Shown here: in pieces, positions 1-8,877 of the stretch
Numbering within the stretch: position 1 is the first letter of the stretch
Layout: every line of letters starts with the position of its first letter
From: Methylobacterium dankookense
Lineage (GTDB): Bacteria; Pseudomonadota; Alphaproteobacteria; Rhizobiales; Beijerinckiaceae
Reading direction: 5' to 3'
DNA length: 64,000 nucleotides
Assembly (NCBI RefSeq): GCF_902141855.1
Contig: NZ_CABFVH010000002.1
Coordinates: forward strand, 62,001 to 126,000
Notes under the pieces: generated by a model
What the model saw: only the letters and a program-made list of their open reading frames with translations
Database searches by the model: none
What the model was told of the DNA's origin: nothing
Program-made: the position numbers and the translations under genes

Positions 1-1404
1 GACGCCGCCTTCTCGCTGATCACCTTGCGCGACAAGGGACATCCCGAGATCTCGCAGGTGATCCGCGACATGGTCGATGCGATGGCGGAAGGCGACGACA
101 CCCTGGTCGTGCGCTTCCGCGAAGGCCGCGCCCGCGACCTGCCGCTCATCGTGGCCCAGCTACCGGTCTTCTCCGCCGCCTACTGGAAGACGCGCGACTT
201 CGAGGCCTCGACCTTGGAGCCGCCCCTCGGCTCAGGCCCCTACCGCGTCGCCCGCGTCGATACCGGCCGCTCGATCAGCTTCGAGCGGGTGTCCGATTAC
301 TGGGCCGCCGACCTGCCCGTGACGGTGGGGCACAACAATTTCGACGAGGTCCGCGTCGAGTATTTCCGCGACCGCAACGTCGCGATGGAGGCGTTCAAGG
401 GCCGCGCCTACACCTTCCGCGAGGAGTTCACCGCCCGGGTCTGGGCCAACGGCTACGATTTCCCCGCGGTGGCGGAGGGGCGCGTCCAGCGCTTCACGGT
501 GCCGGATGCGAGGCCGTCGGGCACGCAAGGCTGGTGGCTCAACACCCGCCGCCCGCAATTCCGCGACCCGAAGGTCCGCGAGGCGGTGAACCTCTGCTTC
601 GATTTCGCTTGGACCAACAAGAACCTGATGTTCGGCGCCTATACGCGCACGGCCTCGTTCTTCGAGAACTCGGACCTTAAGGCCGAGGGGGCGCCGAGCC
701 CGGCCGAGATGGCGCTCCTCGAGCCTTTGCGCGAAAAGCTGCCCGCCGAGGTGTTCGGCGAGCCCTGGAGCCCGCCGGTCTCGGACGGCTCCGGCCAGGA
801 CCGGGTGCTGCTGCGCCGAGCCGACGCGCTGCTCCGCGAGGCCGGCTGTACTCGTGCCGGGGGCGGCCTGCGGCTGCCGGACGGCAGGCCCTTAGAGATC
901 GAGTTCCTCGATTTCGACCCGACCCTTGAGCCGCACATCCAGGCCTTCATCCGCAATCTCGGGCTGGTCGGCATCCGCGCGTCGATCCGCAACGTGGACG
1001 CGTCGCAGTACCAAGCGCGCGTCAACGACTTCGACTACGACGTGATCTCCCGCCGCTTCGCCTTCGGGCCGACGCCGGGGGCGGAGCTGCGCCAATCCTA
1101 CGGATCGGCCGCCGCCGCGGTGAAGGGCTCGGCCAACCTCTCCGGCATCAGCGACCCGGCGGCGGACGCCCTCCTCGACAAGGTGGCCGACGCCACCTCC
1201 CGAGAAGACCTGCGCGCCGCCTGCAAGGCCCTCGACCGCGTGCTGCGTGCCGGCCGCTACTGGGTGCCGATGTGGTATTCGGGCAGCCACCGCCTCGCGG
1301 TCTGGGACATGTTCGGCCGCCCGGCCAAGGGGCCGACCTACGATCTCGGCGCACCCGAGATCTGGTGGTTCGACGCCGAGCGCGCCCGGCGCAGCGGCGG
1401 GTAG
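1..1404 (+). CDS. ABC transporter substrate-binding protein, family 5 (YejA-like), 3' part
   Basis: The frame is open from base 1, so the N-terminus and signal peptide lie outside the window; 467 residues are visible. The product is the C-terminal part of a family 5 extracellular solute-binding protein, the class that captures oligopeptides in the periplasm. Family hallmarks are GSGPYRV near residue 78, a WWLNTRRPQF strand as in YejA-type proteins, and the usual aromatic-rich end. The stop lies 10 bases before a yejB-type permease, so the two form an operon. A peptide or microcin-C-like ligand is inferred from the YejA/YejB pairing only. Confidence 0.9.
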   Translation, partial: DAAFSLITLRDKGHPEISQVIRDMVDAMAEGDDTLVVRFREGRARDLPLIVAQLPVFSAAYWKTRDFEASTLEPPLGSGPYRVARVDTGRSISFERVSDYWAADLPVTVGHNNFDEVRVEYFRDRNVAMEAFKGRAYTFREEFTARVWANGYDFPAVAEGRVQRFTVPDARPSGTQGWWLNTRRPQFRDPKVREAVNLCFDFAWTNKNLMFGAYTRTASFFENSDLKAEGAPSPAEMALLEPLREKLPAEVFGEPWSPPVSDGSGQDRVLLRRADALLREAGCTRAGGGLRLPDGRPLEIEFLDFDPTLEPHIQAFIRNLGLVGIRASIRNVDASQYQARVNDFDYDVISRRFAFGPTPGAELRQSYGSAAAAVKGSANLSGISDPAADALLDKVADATSREDLRAACKALDRVLRAGRYWVPMWYSGSHRLAVWDMFGRPAKGPTYDLGAPEIWWFDAERARRSGG

Positions 1405-1414
1405 GAGACAGCTC

Positions 1415-2512
1415 ATGCTCGCCTACATCCTGCGCCGCATCGCCCTGATGGTGCCGACCGTGCTCGGCATCCTGCTCATCACCTTCGTGATCGTGCAGTT
1501 CGCCCCCGGCGGCCCCGTCGAGCGGGTGATCTCGCAGCTCCAGGGCCAGGGCGACGCGGCGATGGGGCGCGTCACCGGCGGCGCCGGCGATCTCGGCGGG
1601 GCCCGCCCGATGAACGCCGAGACGAACTCGAAGTATCGCGGCGCGCAAGGGCTGAGTCCGGATTTCATCGCCAAGCTCGAGAAGCAGTACGGCTTCGACA
1701 AGCCGGCTTACGAGCGCTTCCTGAAGATGATCTGGGACTATGCCCGGTTCGATTTCGGGCGCAGCTACTTCCGCGACGTGACCGTGATCGAGCTGATCCG
1801 CGAGCGGCTGCCCGTATCGATCTCGCTGGGCCTCTGGATGACGCTCCTGTCCTACGCGATCTCGATCCCGCTCGGCATCCGCAAGGCGGTGCGCGACGGG
1901 ACCCGCTTCGACCGCTGGACCTCGTTCGTGGTCATCATCGGCTACTCGGTGCCGGGCTTCATGTTCGGGCTGATGCTGATTATCCTCTTCGCGGGCGGCT
2001 CGTTCTTCCAGTGGTTCCCGCTGCGGGGGCTGACCAGCGAGGGCTGGGAGACCTTCTCCACCTGGCGCAAGGTCACCGACTATGCGTGGCACATGGTGCT
2101 GCCGCTCACCGCCCTGGTGATCGGCGCCTTCGCCACCTCGACGCTGCTGACCAAGAACTCGTTCCTCGACGAGATCCGCAAGCAATATGTGCTCACCGCG
2201 CGGATGAAGGGCCTCTCCGAGAGCCGCGTGCTCTACGGCCACGTCTTCCGCAACGCGATGCTGATCGTGATCGCGGGCTTTCCGGGCGCCTTCATCTCGG
2301 CCTTCTTCACCGGCTCGCTCCTCATCGAGACGATCTTCAGCCTTGACGGCCTCGGCGAGCTCTCCTTCCGCTCGATCACGGGCCGCGACTACCCGGTCGT
2401 GTTCGCGACCCTGTACATCTTCTCGCTGCTCGGCCTCGCCGTGAACCTGCTCTCGGACCTGATCTACGTCTGGATCGACCCGCGCATCGACTTCTCGGCC
2501 CGGGCGACCTGA
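1415..2512 (+). CDS. yejB: ABC transporter permease YejB (microcin C/peptide importer)
   Basis: A 365-residue inner-membrane permease of the binding-protein-dependent type. It begins MLAYILRRIALMVPT, the standard first membrane helix of DppB/YejB proteins. It then has the long extra loop (about residues 35-95) that separates YejB from ordinary DppB/OppB permeases. The EAA-type coupling segment is visible around LTARMKGLSES. The ATG follows GGAGACAGCTC, a good ribosome site. YejB normally pairs with YejE and the ATPase YejF, but here the next gene is on the opposite strand. The partners must be encoded upstream of the window or elsewhere. Confidence 0.93.
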   Translation: MLAYILRRIALMVPTVLGILLITFVIVQFAPGGPVERVISQLQGQGDAAMGRVTGGAGDLGGARPMNAETNSKYRGAQGLSPDFIAKLEKQYGFDKPAYERFLKMIWDYARFDFGRSYFRDVTVIELIRERLPVSISLGLWMTLLSYAISIPLGIRKAVRDGTRFDRWTSFVVIIGYSVPGFMFGLMLIILFAGGSFFQWFPLRGLTSEGWETFSTWRKVTDYAWHMVLPLTALVIGAFATSTLLTKNSFLDEIRKQYVLTARMKGLSESRVLYGHVFRNAMLIVIAGFPGAFISAFFTGSLLIETIFSLDGLGELSFRSITGRDYPVVFATLYIFSLLGLAVNLLSDLIYVWIDPRIDFSARAT

Positions 2513-2558
2513 GGAACGCCGCGCCGTTCGGATCTCGACCTCGCGGCCTGACCGGGAT

Positions 2559-2598
2559 GCGGGGCGGCCGAGGCCTCCCCGCGCGGGAGCCGCCCCGC
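2559..2598. terminator. Inverted repeat between convergent genes, probable bidirectional terminator
   Basis: A perfect 10-bp inverted repeat, GCGGGGCGGC at 2559-2568 and its complement at 2589-2598, encloses 20 bases. It lies exactly between the end of yejB and the end of the convergent gene at 2599. There is no T-tract on either side, so termination is inferred from position and stem strength. Confidence 0.55.
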
Positions 2599-3162
2599 TC
2601 AGTCGCCGCCGGCGGTCTTGCGGGAAATCGTGTAGCTGCCGGTCTTCTCGCCGACGAACTGCACGATGCCTTCGGTGAGCGCGTTCACGCGCTGGCTCTT
2701 GATGGTGAGCTGCCCGGAGATGCCGGTGAACTTGCCCGTCCCGCCGATCCACTCGCCGGTGCCCTGGCCGGTCGCGGCGAGGGGCTGGACGGGATAGTCC
2801 CACTTCTCGAAGACGTGGTCGCCGTCGGCATCGACGTAGTCGCAGAAGCCGTGGTTCTCCAGCGTCTTGGCTTGATTGTCGATGGTCGCCATGCCGTTGC
2901 AGCGGCCGGTCATGTTGTGCAGGAGGCCGCTGCCGCCGGCATTCACCGCGGTCATGATGCTGAGGGATGTCGCGACGGTGCGCTGCGGCCCGATCATCAC
3001 CGGCTTCATCGGCGCCGGATTCACGCCCGTATAGGTGATGCGATACTCGCCCTGGAGCGGAAGTTCCGCGGCGAGACCCGTGGCCGGCAGGCCGATCAGC
3101 AGTCCTGTGGCGACAACGATGAAGATCGAGGGGCGTCCGATATCGGTTCTCGACAATGTCAT
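2599..3162 (-). CDS. Secreted hypothetical protein
   Basis: A 187-residue protein with an N-terminal hydrophobic stretch of about 20 residues (IFIVVATGLLIGLPATG) and an Ala-rich cleavage region before AELPLQ, so it is probably exported. The mature part is rich in Gly and Thr and looks all-beta, with the run GTGEWIGGTGKFTGISG near residues 133-149. That run resembles small beta-barrel proteins of the dirigent/allene-oxide-cyclase-like class, but no specific family is recognised. Two Cys (in GRCNG and GFCDY) could form a disulfide. The ATG at 3162 has a strong GGGAGG site about 6 bases upstream. Confidence 0.75.
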   Translation of the reverse strand: MTLSRTDIGRPSIFIVVATGLLIGLPATGLAAELPLQGEYRITYTGVNPAPMKPVMIGPQRTVATSLSIMTAVNAGGSGLLHNMTGRCNGMATIDNQAKTLENHGFCDYVDADGDHVFEKWDYPVQPLAATGQGTGEWIGGTGKFTGISGQLTIKSQRVNALTEGIVQFVGEKTGSYTISRKTAGGD

Positions 3163-3453
3163 CCCAACCTCCCGGGCTGTTCCGTTGATCGTTCGGCCGG
3201 AGGTGCGGTCAGAATGCGGCGAGTCTTGATGTATATCAGTTTAAGAAGGCTCGTTTCACGAAGGTGCCTTGGCATGTGACCGAATCTCTGCGGCGATGTC
3301 AGTATTCGCCTGTCGGTTGATCGCCGCCATCGGAAAGCGAGTCTTCGCGTTAAAATTGTATTCAAAAGTTTGTGCGCGCCTATCAGAGCCTCGACCGCAT
3401 CTGGACGTCGAGAGCGGGGGCGCGGGTGGCGCGGCCTCCCCCTCTGCCCTGCC
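3163..3453. other. 291-bp intergenic region, locally AT-rich
   Basis: No gene is supported here. The stretch 3225-3375 is conspicuously AT-richer than its surroundings (for example ATGTATATCAG and GTTAAAATTGTATTC). It lies upstream of the secreted-protein gene starting at 3162 and downstream of the cupin gene ending at 3454. It most likely holds the promoter of the secreted-protein gene. No clear operator is seen. Confidence 0.5.
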
Positions 3454-3933
3454 TCAGCGCGCCGCCCGGCTCGGATCGTCTGCCGGGTTCACGTATTGGA
3501 GGCCGAACGGCCCCGTCCCGTTCACCTGCAATTCCACCGGCTCGTCCGTGGTCCAGAGAGAGTGCGGCATCGCCTCCGGCAGGTAGACGAAGCCGCCGGT
3601 CTTCAGGATCTTGCCCGCGCTCTTGTCGAGGGTCTTCCCGTGCGCGTGGTAGATCGAACCGGACAGGATGGTGAGCGTCTCGGGCTTCGAATGGGTGTGG
3701 GGCGCGATCACGGTGTTGGCCGGGAACTTGACGCGCAGCACGAAGGCGCCGGGCTTGGCCGGATCGCCCGAGACCGCGCTCACCTGCGTGCCCTTCGGCA
3801 GGTCGGGCGGTCCCGGCTGATAGGTGGCCGCCGCCGCATCGGGCAGAACGATCATCCCGGCATCGCCGTGTTCGGCGGCGAGCGCGGCGCAGGGCATGGA
3901 CAGGCACAGCGCCGTCAATGCGCGAACGAGCAT
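3454..3933 (-). CDS. Secreted cupin-domain protein
   Basis: A 159-residue single-domain cupin with a signal peptide (cleavage probably after ALAAEHG, about residue 20). Cupin motif 1 is APHTHSKPE, supplying two His and a Glu for the metal. Motif 2 includes PEAMPHSLW, supplying the third His. The fold therefore looks competent to bind a divalent metal in the periplasm. The substrate is unknown; cupins of this secreted type are often annotated only by fold. The ATG at 3933 is preceded by GGGAGGA. The gene lies 25 bases beyond the end of the large membrane-protein gene on the same strand and could be the last cistron of that operon. Confidence 0.85.
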   Translation of the reverse strand: MLVRALTALCLSMPCAALAAEHGDAGMIVLPDAAAATYQPGPPDLPKGTQVSAVSGDPAKPGAFVLRVKFPANTVIAPHTHSKPETLTILSGSIYHAHGKTLDKSAGKILKTGGFVYLPEAMPHSLWTTDEPVELQVNGTGPFGLQYVNPADDPSRAAR

Positions 3934-3958
3934 CGATTCCTCCCCCGTTTTGACGGCC

Positions 3959-6043
3959 CTAGGCGGCGCGGCCCCGCCGTCCTTCGACCAGCCACATCGC
4001 CAGCACGGCAGCGGCGAGGGCGGCGAGCGCCCACAGGCCGAGCGCCAGCGGATAGACCTCGACGCCCAGGATGTTGGCGCTGTCCGAGGGCCGGAAGCCG
4101 ATCCAGTCGGCGCCGGCCAGCCGGCCGCTGCGCACGCTCTGGAGCCGCGGCACCTGCAGGCCGCCGGAATCGGCGACCCGCCGCACCGAGCCGCCCGAGC
4201 CCTCGGCCACCGGCCGCAGGCGCTCGGGATCGCTGAACACGTCGGCGAGCTCGCGCGGATTGGTCGGGCCGACGCTGACGAAGGCGACGAGGCTGCCGGC
4301 CCGCAGGGTGTGGAGCCCCAGTTCCGAAGCCTCGAAGGTGGCGCTGAACAGGCCGGGCTCGGATTGCGCGAGCGTCAGCGTGCGCTCGCGCCCGGTCGGG
4401 CCGGTGACGGTGACCGGCTCGGCCGTATCGCCCATGGTCTGGCGCTCGACGCGAACTTCGCGGCCGTGGCCGGTCATCTGCGCGCGCAGCGCCTCCTCCT
4501 CCAGCGCCGGCTCCTTCATCAGCCAGTGGGCGAGACGCCGGAGCAGGTCGAGATAGGGGCCGCCCTCCTGGTAGCCGCGCGCCCAGAGCCAGGCATGGTC
4601 GGAGAGGAGCAGCGCGACGCGGCCCTTGTCCTCGCGGGTGAGCGCCAGGAGCGGCAGGTTGTCGGCCCCCGACAGGATCGGCTGGATGCCGGCCCGCGTC
4701 TGCGCCGAGACGATGCGCAGCCAGTCGCCCCAGGCCGGCGGCTTGTCGGCCTGCCAGCCGGGCAGCGCCCGCGTCACCGGGTGGCGCTGGCCGGTCGCGG
4801 TCGGGGTCGCCTTGTAGGCGCGCTCGACCACGCCACCATTTGGGTCGCCCGGCAGGATCCCTGCGAGGCGGGTGCGGGCGAGGCTGGCCGGGCCGGCGAA
4901 TTCGGGGCCGGCCGCGATGAGCAGCGCCCCGCCCTCGCGCACGTAGCGGACGATGTTGTCGAAATAGGCCTGCGGCAGCACGCTCTGGTTGGCGTACCGG
5001 TCGAAGATGATCAGGTCGAAGTCCTTGATCTTCTGGACGAACAGCTCGCGCGTCGGGAAGGCGATGAGCGACAGTTCCGAGATCGGCGTGCCGTCCTGCT
5101 TCTCCGGCGGGCGCAGGATGGTGAAGTGGACGAGGTCGACATTGGCGTCCGACTTCAGGAGGTTGCGCCAGGTGCGCTCGCCCTGGTGCGGCTCGCCGGA
5201 GACGAGGAGCACCCGGAGCTTCTCGCGGATGCCCTCGATGGGCAGGATCGCGCGGTTGTTGACGGTGGTGAGCTCGCCCGGCAGCGGCTCGACCTCGATC
5301 TCGACCACGTTGGGGCCGCCATGCTCGATCCGCGTGGTCAGCGGGAAGGGCCGGCCGGTGGGCACGGTGCGGCGGTCGATCTCCTCGCCGTCGCGGCGGA
5401 CAGTGACCACCGCCGAGCCGGTGCCGCCGCGCTCCATCACCTCGGCGCGGATGGTCAGCTCGCGGCCGACGATGCCGAAGCGCGGCGCCTCCAAGAGCTT
5501 GATCTGCCGGTCGCGTTCGTCGGCATGGCCGGTGACGAGGACGTGGAGCGGCGCCTTGAGCCCGAGCGCCGCCATCGAGGCCGGGATGTCGTGCACCACG
5601 CCGTCGGTGAGCATCACGACGCCCGCGAGCCGCTCCGGCGGCACGTCGGCGAGCGCCTGGCCCAGCGCCGCGAACAGCTTGGTGCCGTCGTCGCCGTCCG
5701 GCGCGTCGGGCACGTCGATGAAGCGGGGCTCGATCGTGGTGAGCGCGCCGAAGCGGCGCTGAAGCTCGGCCCGGACCTGATCGGTCATCTGCGGCCGGTC
5801 GCCCAGGGCCTGCGAGCCGGACCGGTCGACGATGACCGCGGCCACGTCCTTCACCGGCTCGCGGTCCTCGCGCACCAGGGCGGGGTTGGCGAGCGCCGCG
5901 AGCACCAGGGCGAGCACGGCGACGCGCAGCAACCCGACGCGGCCCCGCGCCAGCACGGCCATCACGCCGAGCAGCGCCACCACGATCCCGAAACCGGCGA
6001 GAACCGGCCAGGGCAGGAGGGGCGTGAAGCTGAGGCTCAGCAT
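3959..6043 (-). CDS. Large membrane protein with glutamine-amidotransferase-like/vWA-like core
   Basis: A 694-residue protein with two N-terminal membrane helices (about residues 8-32 and 38-56). A long Asp/Ser-containing soluble part follows, beginning VAAVIVDRSGSQ, which resembles the start of a von Willebrand A fold (DRSGS in place of DxSxS). The centre contains a segment (FDLIIFDRYANQS, then GGALLIAAGPEF) typical of proteins annotated as glutamine-amidotransferase-like in this locus. A C-terminal helix (about 665-685) closes it. The start is 4 bases after the upstream gene's stop, so it is cotranscribed with the MoxR block. The molecular activity is not established. Confidence 0.82.
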   Translation of the reverse strand: MLSLSFTPLLPWPVLAGFGIVVALLGVMAVLARGRVGLLRVAVLALVLAALANPALVREDREPVKDVAAVIVDRSGSQALGDRPQMTDQVRAELQRRFGALTTIEPRFIDVPDAPDGDDGTKLFAALGQALADVPPERLAGVVMLTDGVVHDIPASMAALGLKAPLHVLVTGHADERDRQIKLLEAPRFGIVGRELTIRAEVMERGGTGSAVVTVRRDGEEIDRRTVPTGRPFPLTTRIEHGGPNVVEIEVEPLPGELTTVNNRAILPIEGIREKLRVLLVSGEPHQGERTWRNLLKSDANVDLVHFTILRPPEKQDGTPISELSLIAFPTRELFVQKIKDFDLIIFDRYANQSVLPQAYFDNIVRYVREGGALLIAAGPEFAGPASLARTRLAGILPGDPNGGVVERAYKATPTATGQRHPVTRALPGWQADKPPAWGDWLRIVSAQTRAGIQPILSGADNLPLLALTREDKGRVALLLSDHAWLWARGYQEGGPYLDLLRRLAHWLMKEPALEEEALRAQMTGHGREVRVERQTMGDTAEPVTVTGPTGRERTLTLAQSEPGLFSATFEASELGLHTLRAGSLVAFVSVGPTNPRELADVFSDPERLRPVAEGSGGSVRRVADSGGLQVPRLQSVRSGRLAGADWIGFRPSDSANILGVEVYPLALGLWALAALAAAVLAMWLVEGRRGRAA

Positions 6044-6047
6044 CGGC

Positions 6048-8867
6048 TCACTGCCCCAGCCGTTCGAGGAGCGCCGGCACGTGGACCTGGTCCGCCTTGT
6101 AGTTGCCGGTGAGCGTGTACATCACGATGTTCACGCCGCCGCGGAAGGCCATCTCGCGCTGGCGCTGGTCGCCGCCGACCACGGGGTAGAGCGGCTCGCC
6201 GCGGCGGCCGATCGCCCAGGCGGAGGCGAGGTCGTTGCCGGTGATGATGATCGGGCTCACCCCGTCGCCGGCCCGGGCCGGACGGCGCTCGGCCCCCTCG
6301 CCCGCGGGCGGCAGCGCCTCGACCCAGGTCTGGCCGCCGCTGAAGCGACCGGGGAAGCTGTCCACGAGGTAGAAGGCCTTGGTCAGGACGTGGTCCTGCG
6401 GCACCGGCTCCAGCTCCGGCACTTCGAGGGTCGCGAGCATCTTGCGGAGATAGAGCGCCTCCGGCGTCGGCGCGGCGCCGGGGCGGGCCACGAGCCCGTC
6501 GCGGGTGTCGAACAGCACGGTGCCGCCGTTGCGCATGAAGGCGTCGATGCGGCGGATGGCGGCCTCGGCCGGCTGCGGCCGGCTCGGCGCGATCGGCCAG
6601 TAGATCAGGGGGTAGAAGGCGAGCTCGTCCTTGGTGGGATCGATGCCCGCGGGCTCGCCCGGCTCGAGCGCCGTGCGGGCGGCGAGCATCTGGGTCAGGC
6701 CGGTGAGGCCGGCGCGGCTCGCCTCGTCCACGGCGGCGTCCCCGGTGATCACGTAGGCGAGCCGGGTGACGAGGGCCGATTCGATGCCGTTCGGCCGGTT
6801 GGCCGCGGGCTCCTCGGCGCGGGCCGGCGGCGGCGCGAGCGCGGCGGCGGCGAGAGCCAGGGCGAGGATGAGGGAGGCCGCGCGCCCGCGCAGGCGCCCG
6901 AGCCCGCCGAGGCGGGTGAGGAAGCCGCCGAGCCAGAGGCCGGCCAGCGTGTCGAGCGCGAGCAGCATCAGGGCGAAGGTGAAGAGGGCCGGCCGCAGGT
7001 CAAGGGTCTCGGCCCCCGCCAGCGTCCCGATGCGGGCGGCGCCGAGCTTGGCGAGGTCGAGGGGCTTGAGGGCGTCGCCCGCGCGCAGCGCGTTCACGGC
7101 GATGCCGCCATCCACCGGCCCGTAGAAGCCCGGCGGGTGCTCCTCGGTGGCGCGGTCGCCGTAATCGGCCGAGACCGCCTTGGCCGAGGCCGGGGGCGAG
7201 CCGAGCGCGCCGAACCCGTCGAGCGCCAACCGCGGCGCCAGGATCGCGGCGGGTGGGCGCGGCCCCCCGTCCGCGGGCGGGGCGGTGGAGCCGGCGAGCG
7301 CCACCACGCGGCGCAGCATGTCGATGAAGAGGCCCGAGAGCGGCAGGTTCGACCACGTGGTGTCGGCGGTGACGTGGAACAGCACCACCCGCCCCTGCCC
7401 CCGCGTCTCGGCGGTGACGATCGGCGTGCCGTCCTGGAGGGAGGCCCAGGTCCGGCTCGGCAGGTCGCCGTCGGGCTCGGCCAGGATCTGCCGGCGCACG
7501 CCGATATCGGTGGGGGGCGCGAGGCCGGCGAAGGGGCTTTCGGGAGCGAAGGGCGCGAGCGTCTTCGGGTTGTCCCAGGACAGGGTGCCCCCGAGGCTGC
7601 GGCCGCCCCTGCGCAGGCGCACCGGCACCAGCGGGTCGTTGCCGGCGGCGAGCCGCGGGCCGGCGAAGCGCAGAAGCAGGCCGCCCTCGGCGACGAACTT
7701 TTCCACCCGCGCGGTGATGCGCTCGTCCATGGCGCCGACATCGGCGAGCACCAGCACCGAGACCTGCGAATCGAGGAGCTGCGCGATCGAATCCGCCGTG
7801 CCCTTGGCGCCGCGCGGCTCCTGCACGTCGGCGAAGGGGGTGAGCGCCTTGGCGAGGTAGTAGGTCGGGGCCAGAAGCGGCTGGGCCTGGTCGCTGGTGC
7901 CGCCGAAGACGAGGCCGACCCGGCGCCGCTTGCCGCGCTCGTCCATCAGCACCACGGCGCCGGCCGAGCGCTCGCCCGCCACCTCCAGGCGGCTGATGCC
8001 GTTGCGCAGCTCCAGCGGCATCTCGACGGGAACATCCGCTTCCAGGGTGTTGCCAGAGAACGCGAAATCGTGCTCGGCGAGCGGCAGGCCCCGTTGGTCG
8101 AGGGCGCGTACGGTGCCGGTCTCGCGCCCGTTCGGGGCGGCGCGCAGGACCTTGGCGCCGAGCTTGCCCGCGCTCTCGGTGGCGGTCAGCGCCAGCGCGG
8201 GCGGTGCGTCCGCCCGCAGCAGGGTGAGGGCGGCGCCATGCCGGGCGACCAGCTCCGCCAGGGGCCCCGTGAAGGAATCGGCCTCGACGCCGGCGACCCC
8301 GTCGCTGATCCAGACGAGGCCCGCGCCCGGGTTCTTCTCCAGGAAGGCGCCGATCGTCGGCAGGTGCGCCTCGCGCCGGGCGAGGTGCGGGCGCACGCCG
8401 AGGGCGCGCAGGCGCTCCAGGGAAGCGGCCGGCGTGCGCGCTTCGATGGCCGTGGCCGGTTCGCCGAGACCGAGCACGGCGACCGGGCGGCCGTCGCGGG
8501 CGGCACCCTCGACCGTATCGGCGGCGACGCGGGTGCGGGCGCGCCAGTCGTGGGCGGCGCTGGTGCCGTTGTCGAGAAGGACGAGCAGCGCGCTGCGCCC
8601 GCCCCCGGCACCGACCCCCTGCGGGTTCCAGACCGGGCCGGACACCGCGAGGATGAGGGCGGCGGCCGCGAGGAGCCGCAGGACCAGCAGCCAGAGCGGG
8701 GTGCGCGCGGGCGTCTGCCTCTGCGGCAGGAGGTCGGCCACGAGCTTCAGCGGCGGGAAGTCGATGCGGCGCGCCCGCGGCGGGGTTACCCGGAGCAGCA
8801 GCCACAGGGCCGGCAGGCCGATCAGGGCGGCGAGGGCGAGGGGCGCGGCGAAGGTCAGTCCGAACAT
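6048..8867 (-). CDS. BatA-like/DUF4159 membrane protein
   Basis: A 939-residue protein. Residues 1-85 form the BatA-type (aerotolerance regulator N-terminal) domain with two membrane helices flanking a short loop. Next comes a degenerate vWA-like part starting ALLVLLDNGTSA. A further hydrophobic pair lies near 625-680. The last 240 residues (from about ESALVTRLAYV) are a DUF4159 domain. This architecture is known from MoxR-linked loci in Rhizobiales and is presumed to work with the MoxR ATPase on protein assembly or envelope stress. That role is inference. It lies 10 bases after the DUF58 gene and 4 bases before the next membrane-protein gene. Confidence 0.87.
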   Translation of the reverse strand: MFGLTFAAPLALAALIGLPALWLLLRVTPPRARRIDFPPLKLVADLLPQRQTPARTPLWLLVLRLLAAAALILAVSGPVWNPQGVGAGGGRSALLVLLDNGTSAAHDWRARTRVAADTVEGAARDGRPVAVLGLGEPATAIEARTPAASLERLRALGVRPHLARREAHLPTIGAFLEKNPGAGLVWISDGVAGVEADSFTGPLAELVARHGAALTLLRADAPPALALTATESAGKLGAKVLRAAPNGRETGTVRALDQRGLPLAEHDFAFSGNTLEADVPVEMPLELRNGISRLEVAGERSAGAVVLMDERGKRRRVGLVFGGTSDQAQPLLAPTYYLAKALTPFADVQEPRGAKGTADSIAQLLDSQVSVLVLADVGAMDERITARVEKFVAEGGLLLRFAGPRLAAGNDPLVPVRLRRGGRSLGGTLSWDNPKTLAPFAPESPFAGLAPPTDIGVRRQILAEPDGDLPSRTWASLQDGTPIVTAETRGQGRVVLFHVTADTTWSNLPLSGLFIDMLRRVVALAGSTAPPADGGPRPPAAILAPRLALDGFGALGSPPASAKAVSADYGDRATEEHPPGFYGPVDGGIAVNALRAGDALKPLDLAKLGAARIGTLAGAETLDLRPALFTFALMLLALDTLAGLWLGGFLTRLGGLGRLRGRAASLILALALAAAALAPPPARAEEPAANRPNGIESALVTRLAYVITGDAAVDEASRAGLTGLTQMLAARTALEPGEPAGIDPTKDELAFYPLIYWPIAPSRPQPAEAAIRRIDAFMRNGGTVLFDTRDGLVARPGAAPTPEALYLRKMLATLEVPELEPVPQDHVLTKAFYLVDSFPGRFSGGQTWVEALPPAGEGAERRPARAGDGVSPIIITGNDLASAWAIGRRGEPLYPVVGGDQRQREMAFRGGVNIVMYTLTGNYKADQVHVPALLERLGQ

Positions 8868-8877
8868 GCCGGCCTCC

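Noticed and set aside
3159..3365. Small basic minus-strand frame in the AT-rich gap
   Set aside because: Arg/Thr-rich translation without a domain; it overlaps the likely promoter of the secreted-protein gene.
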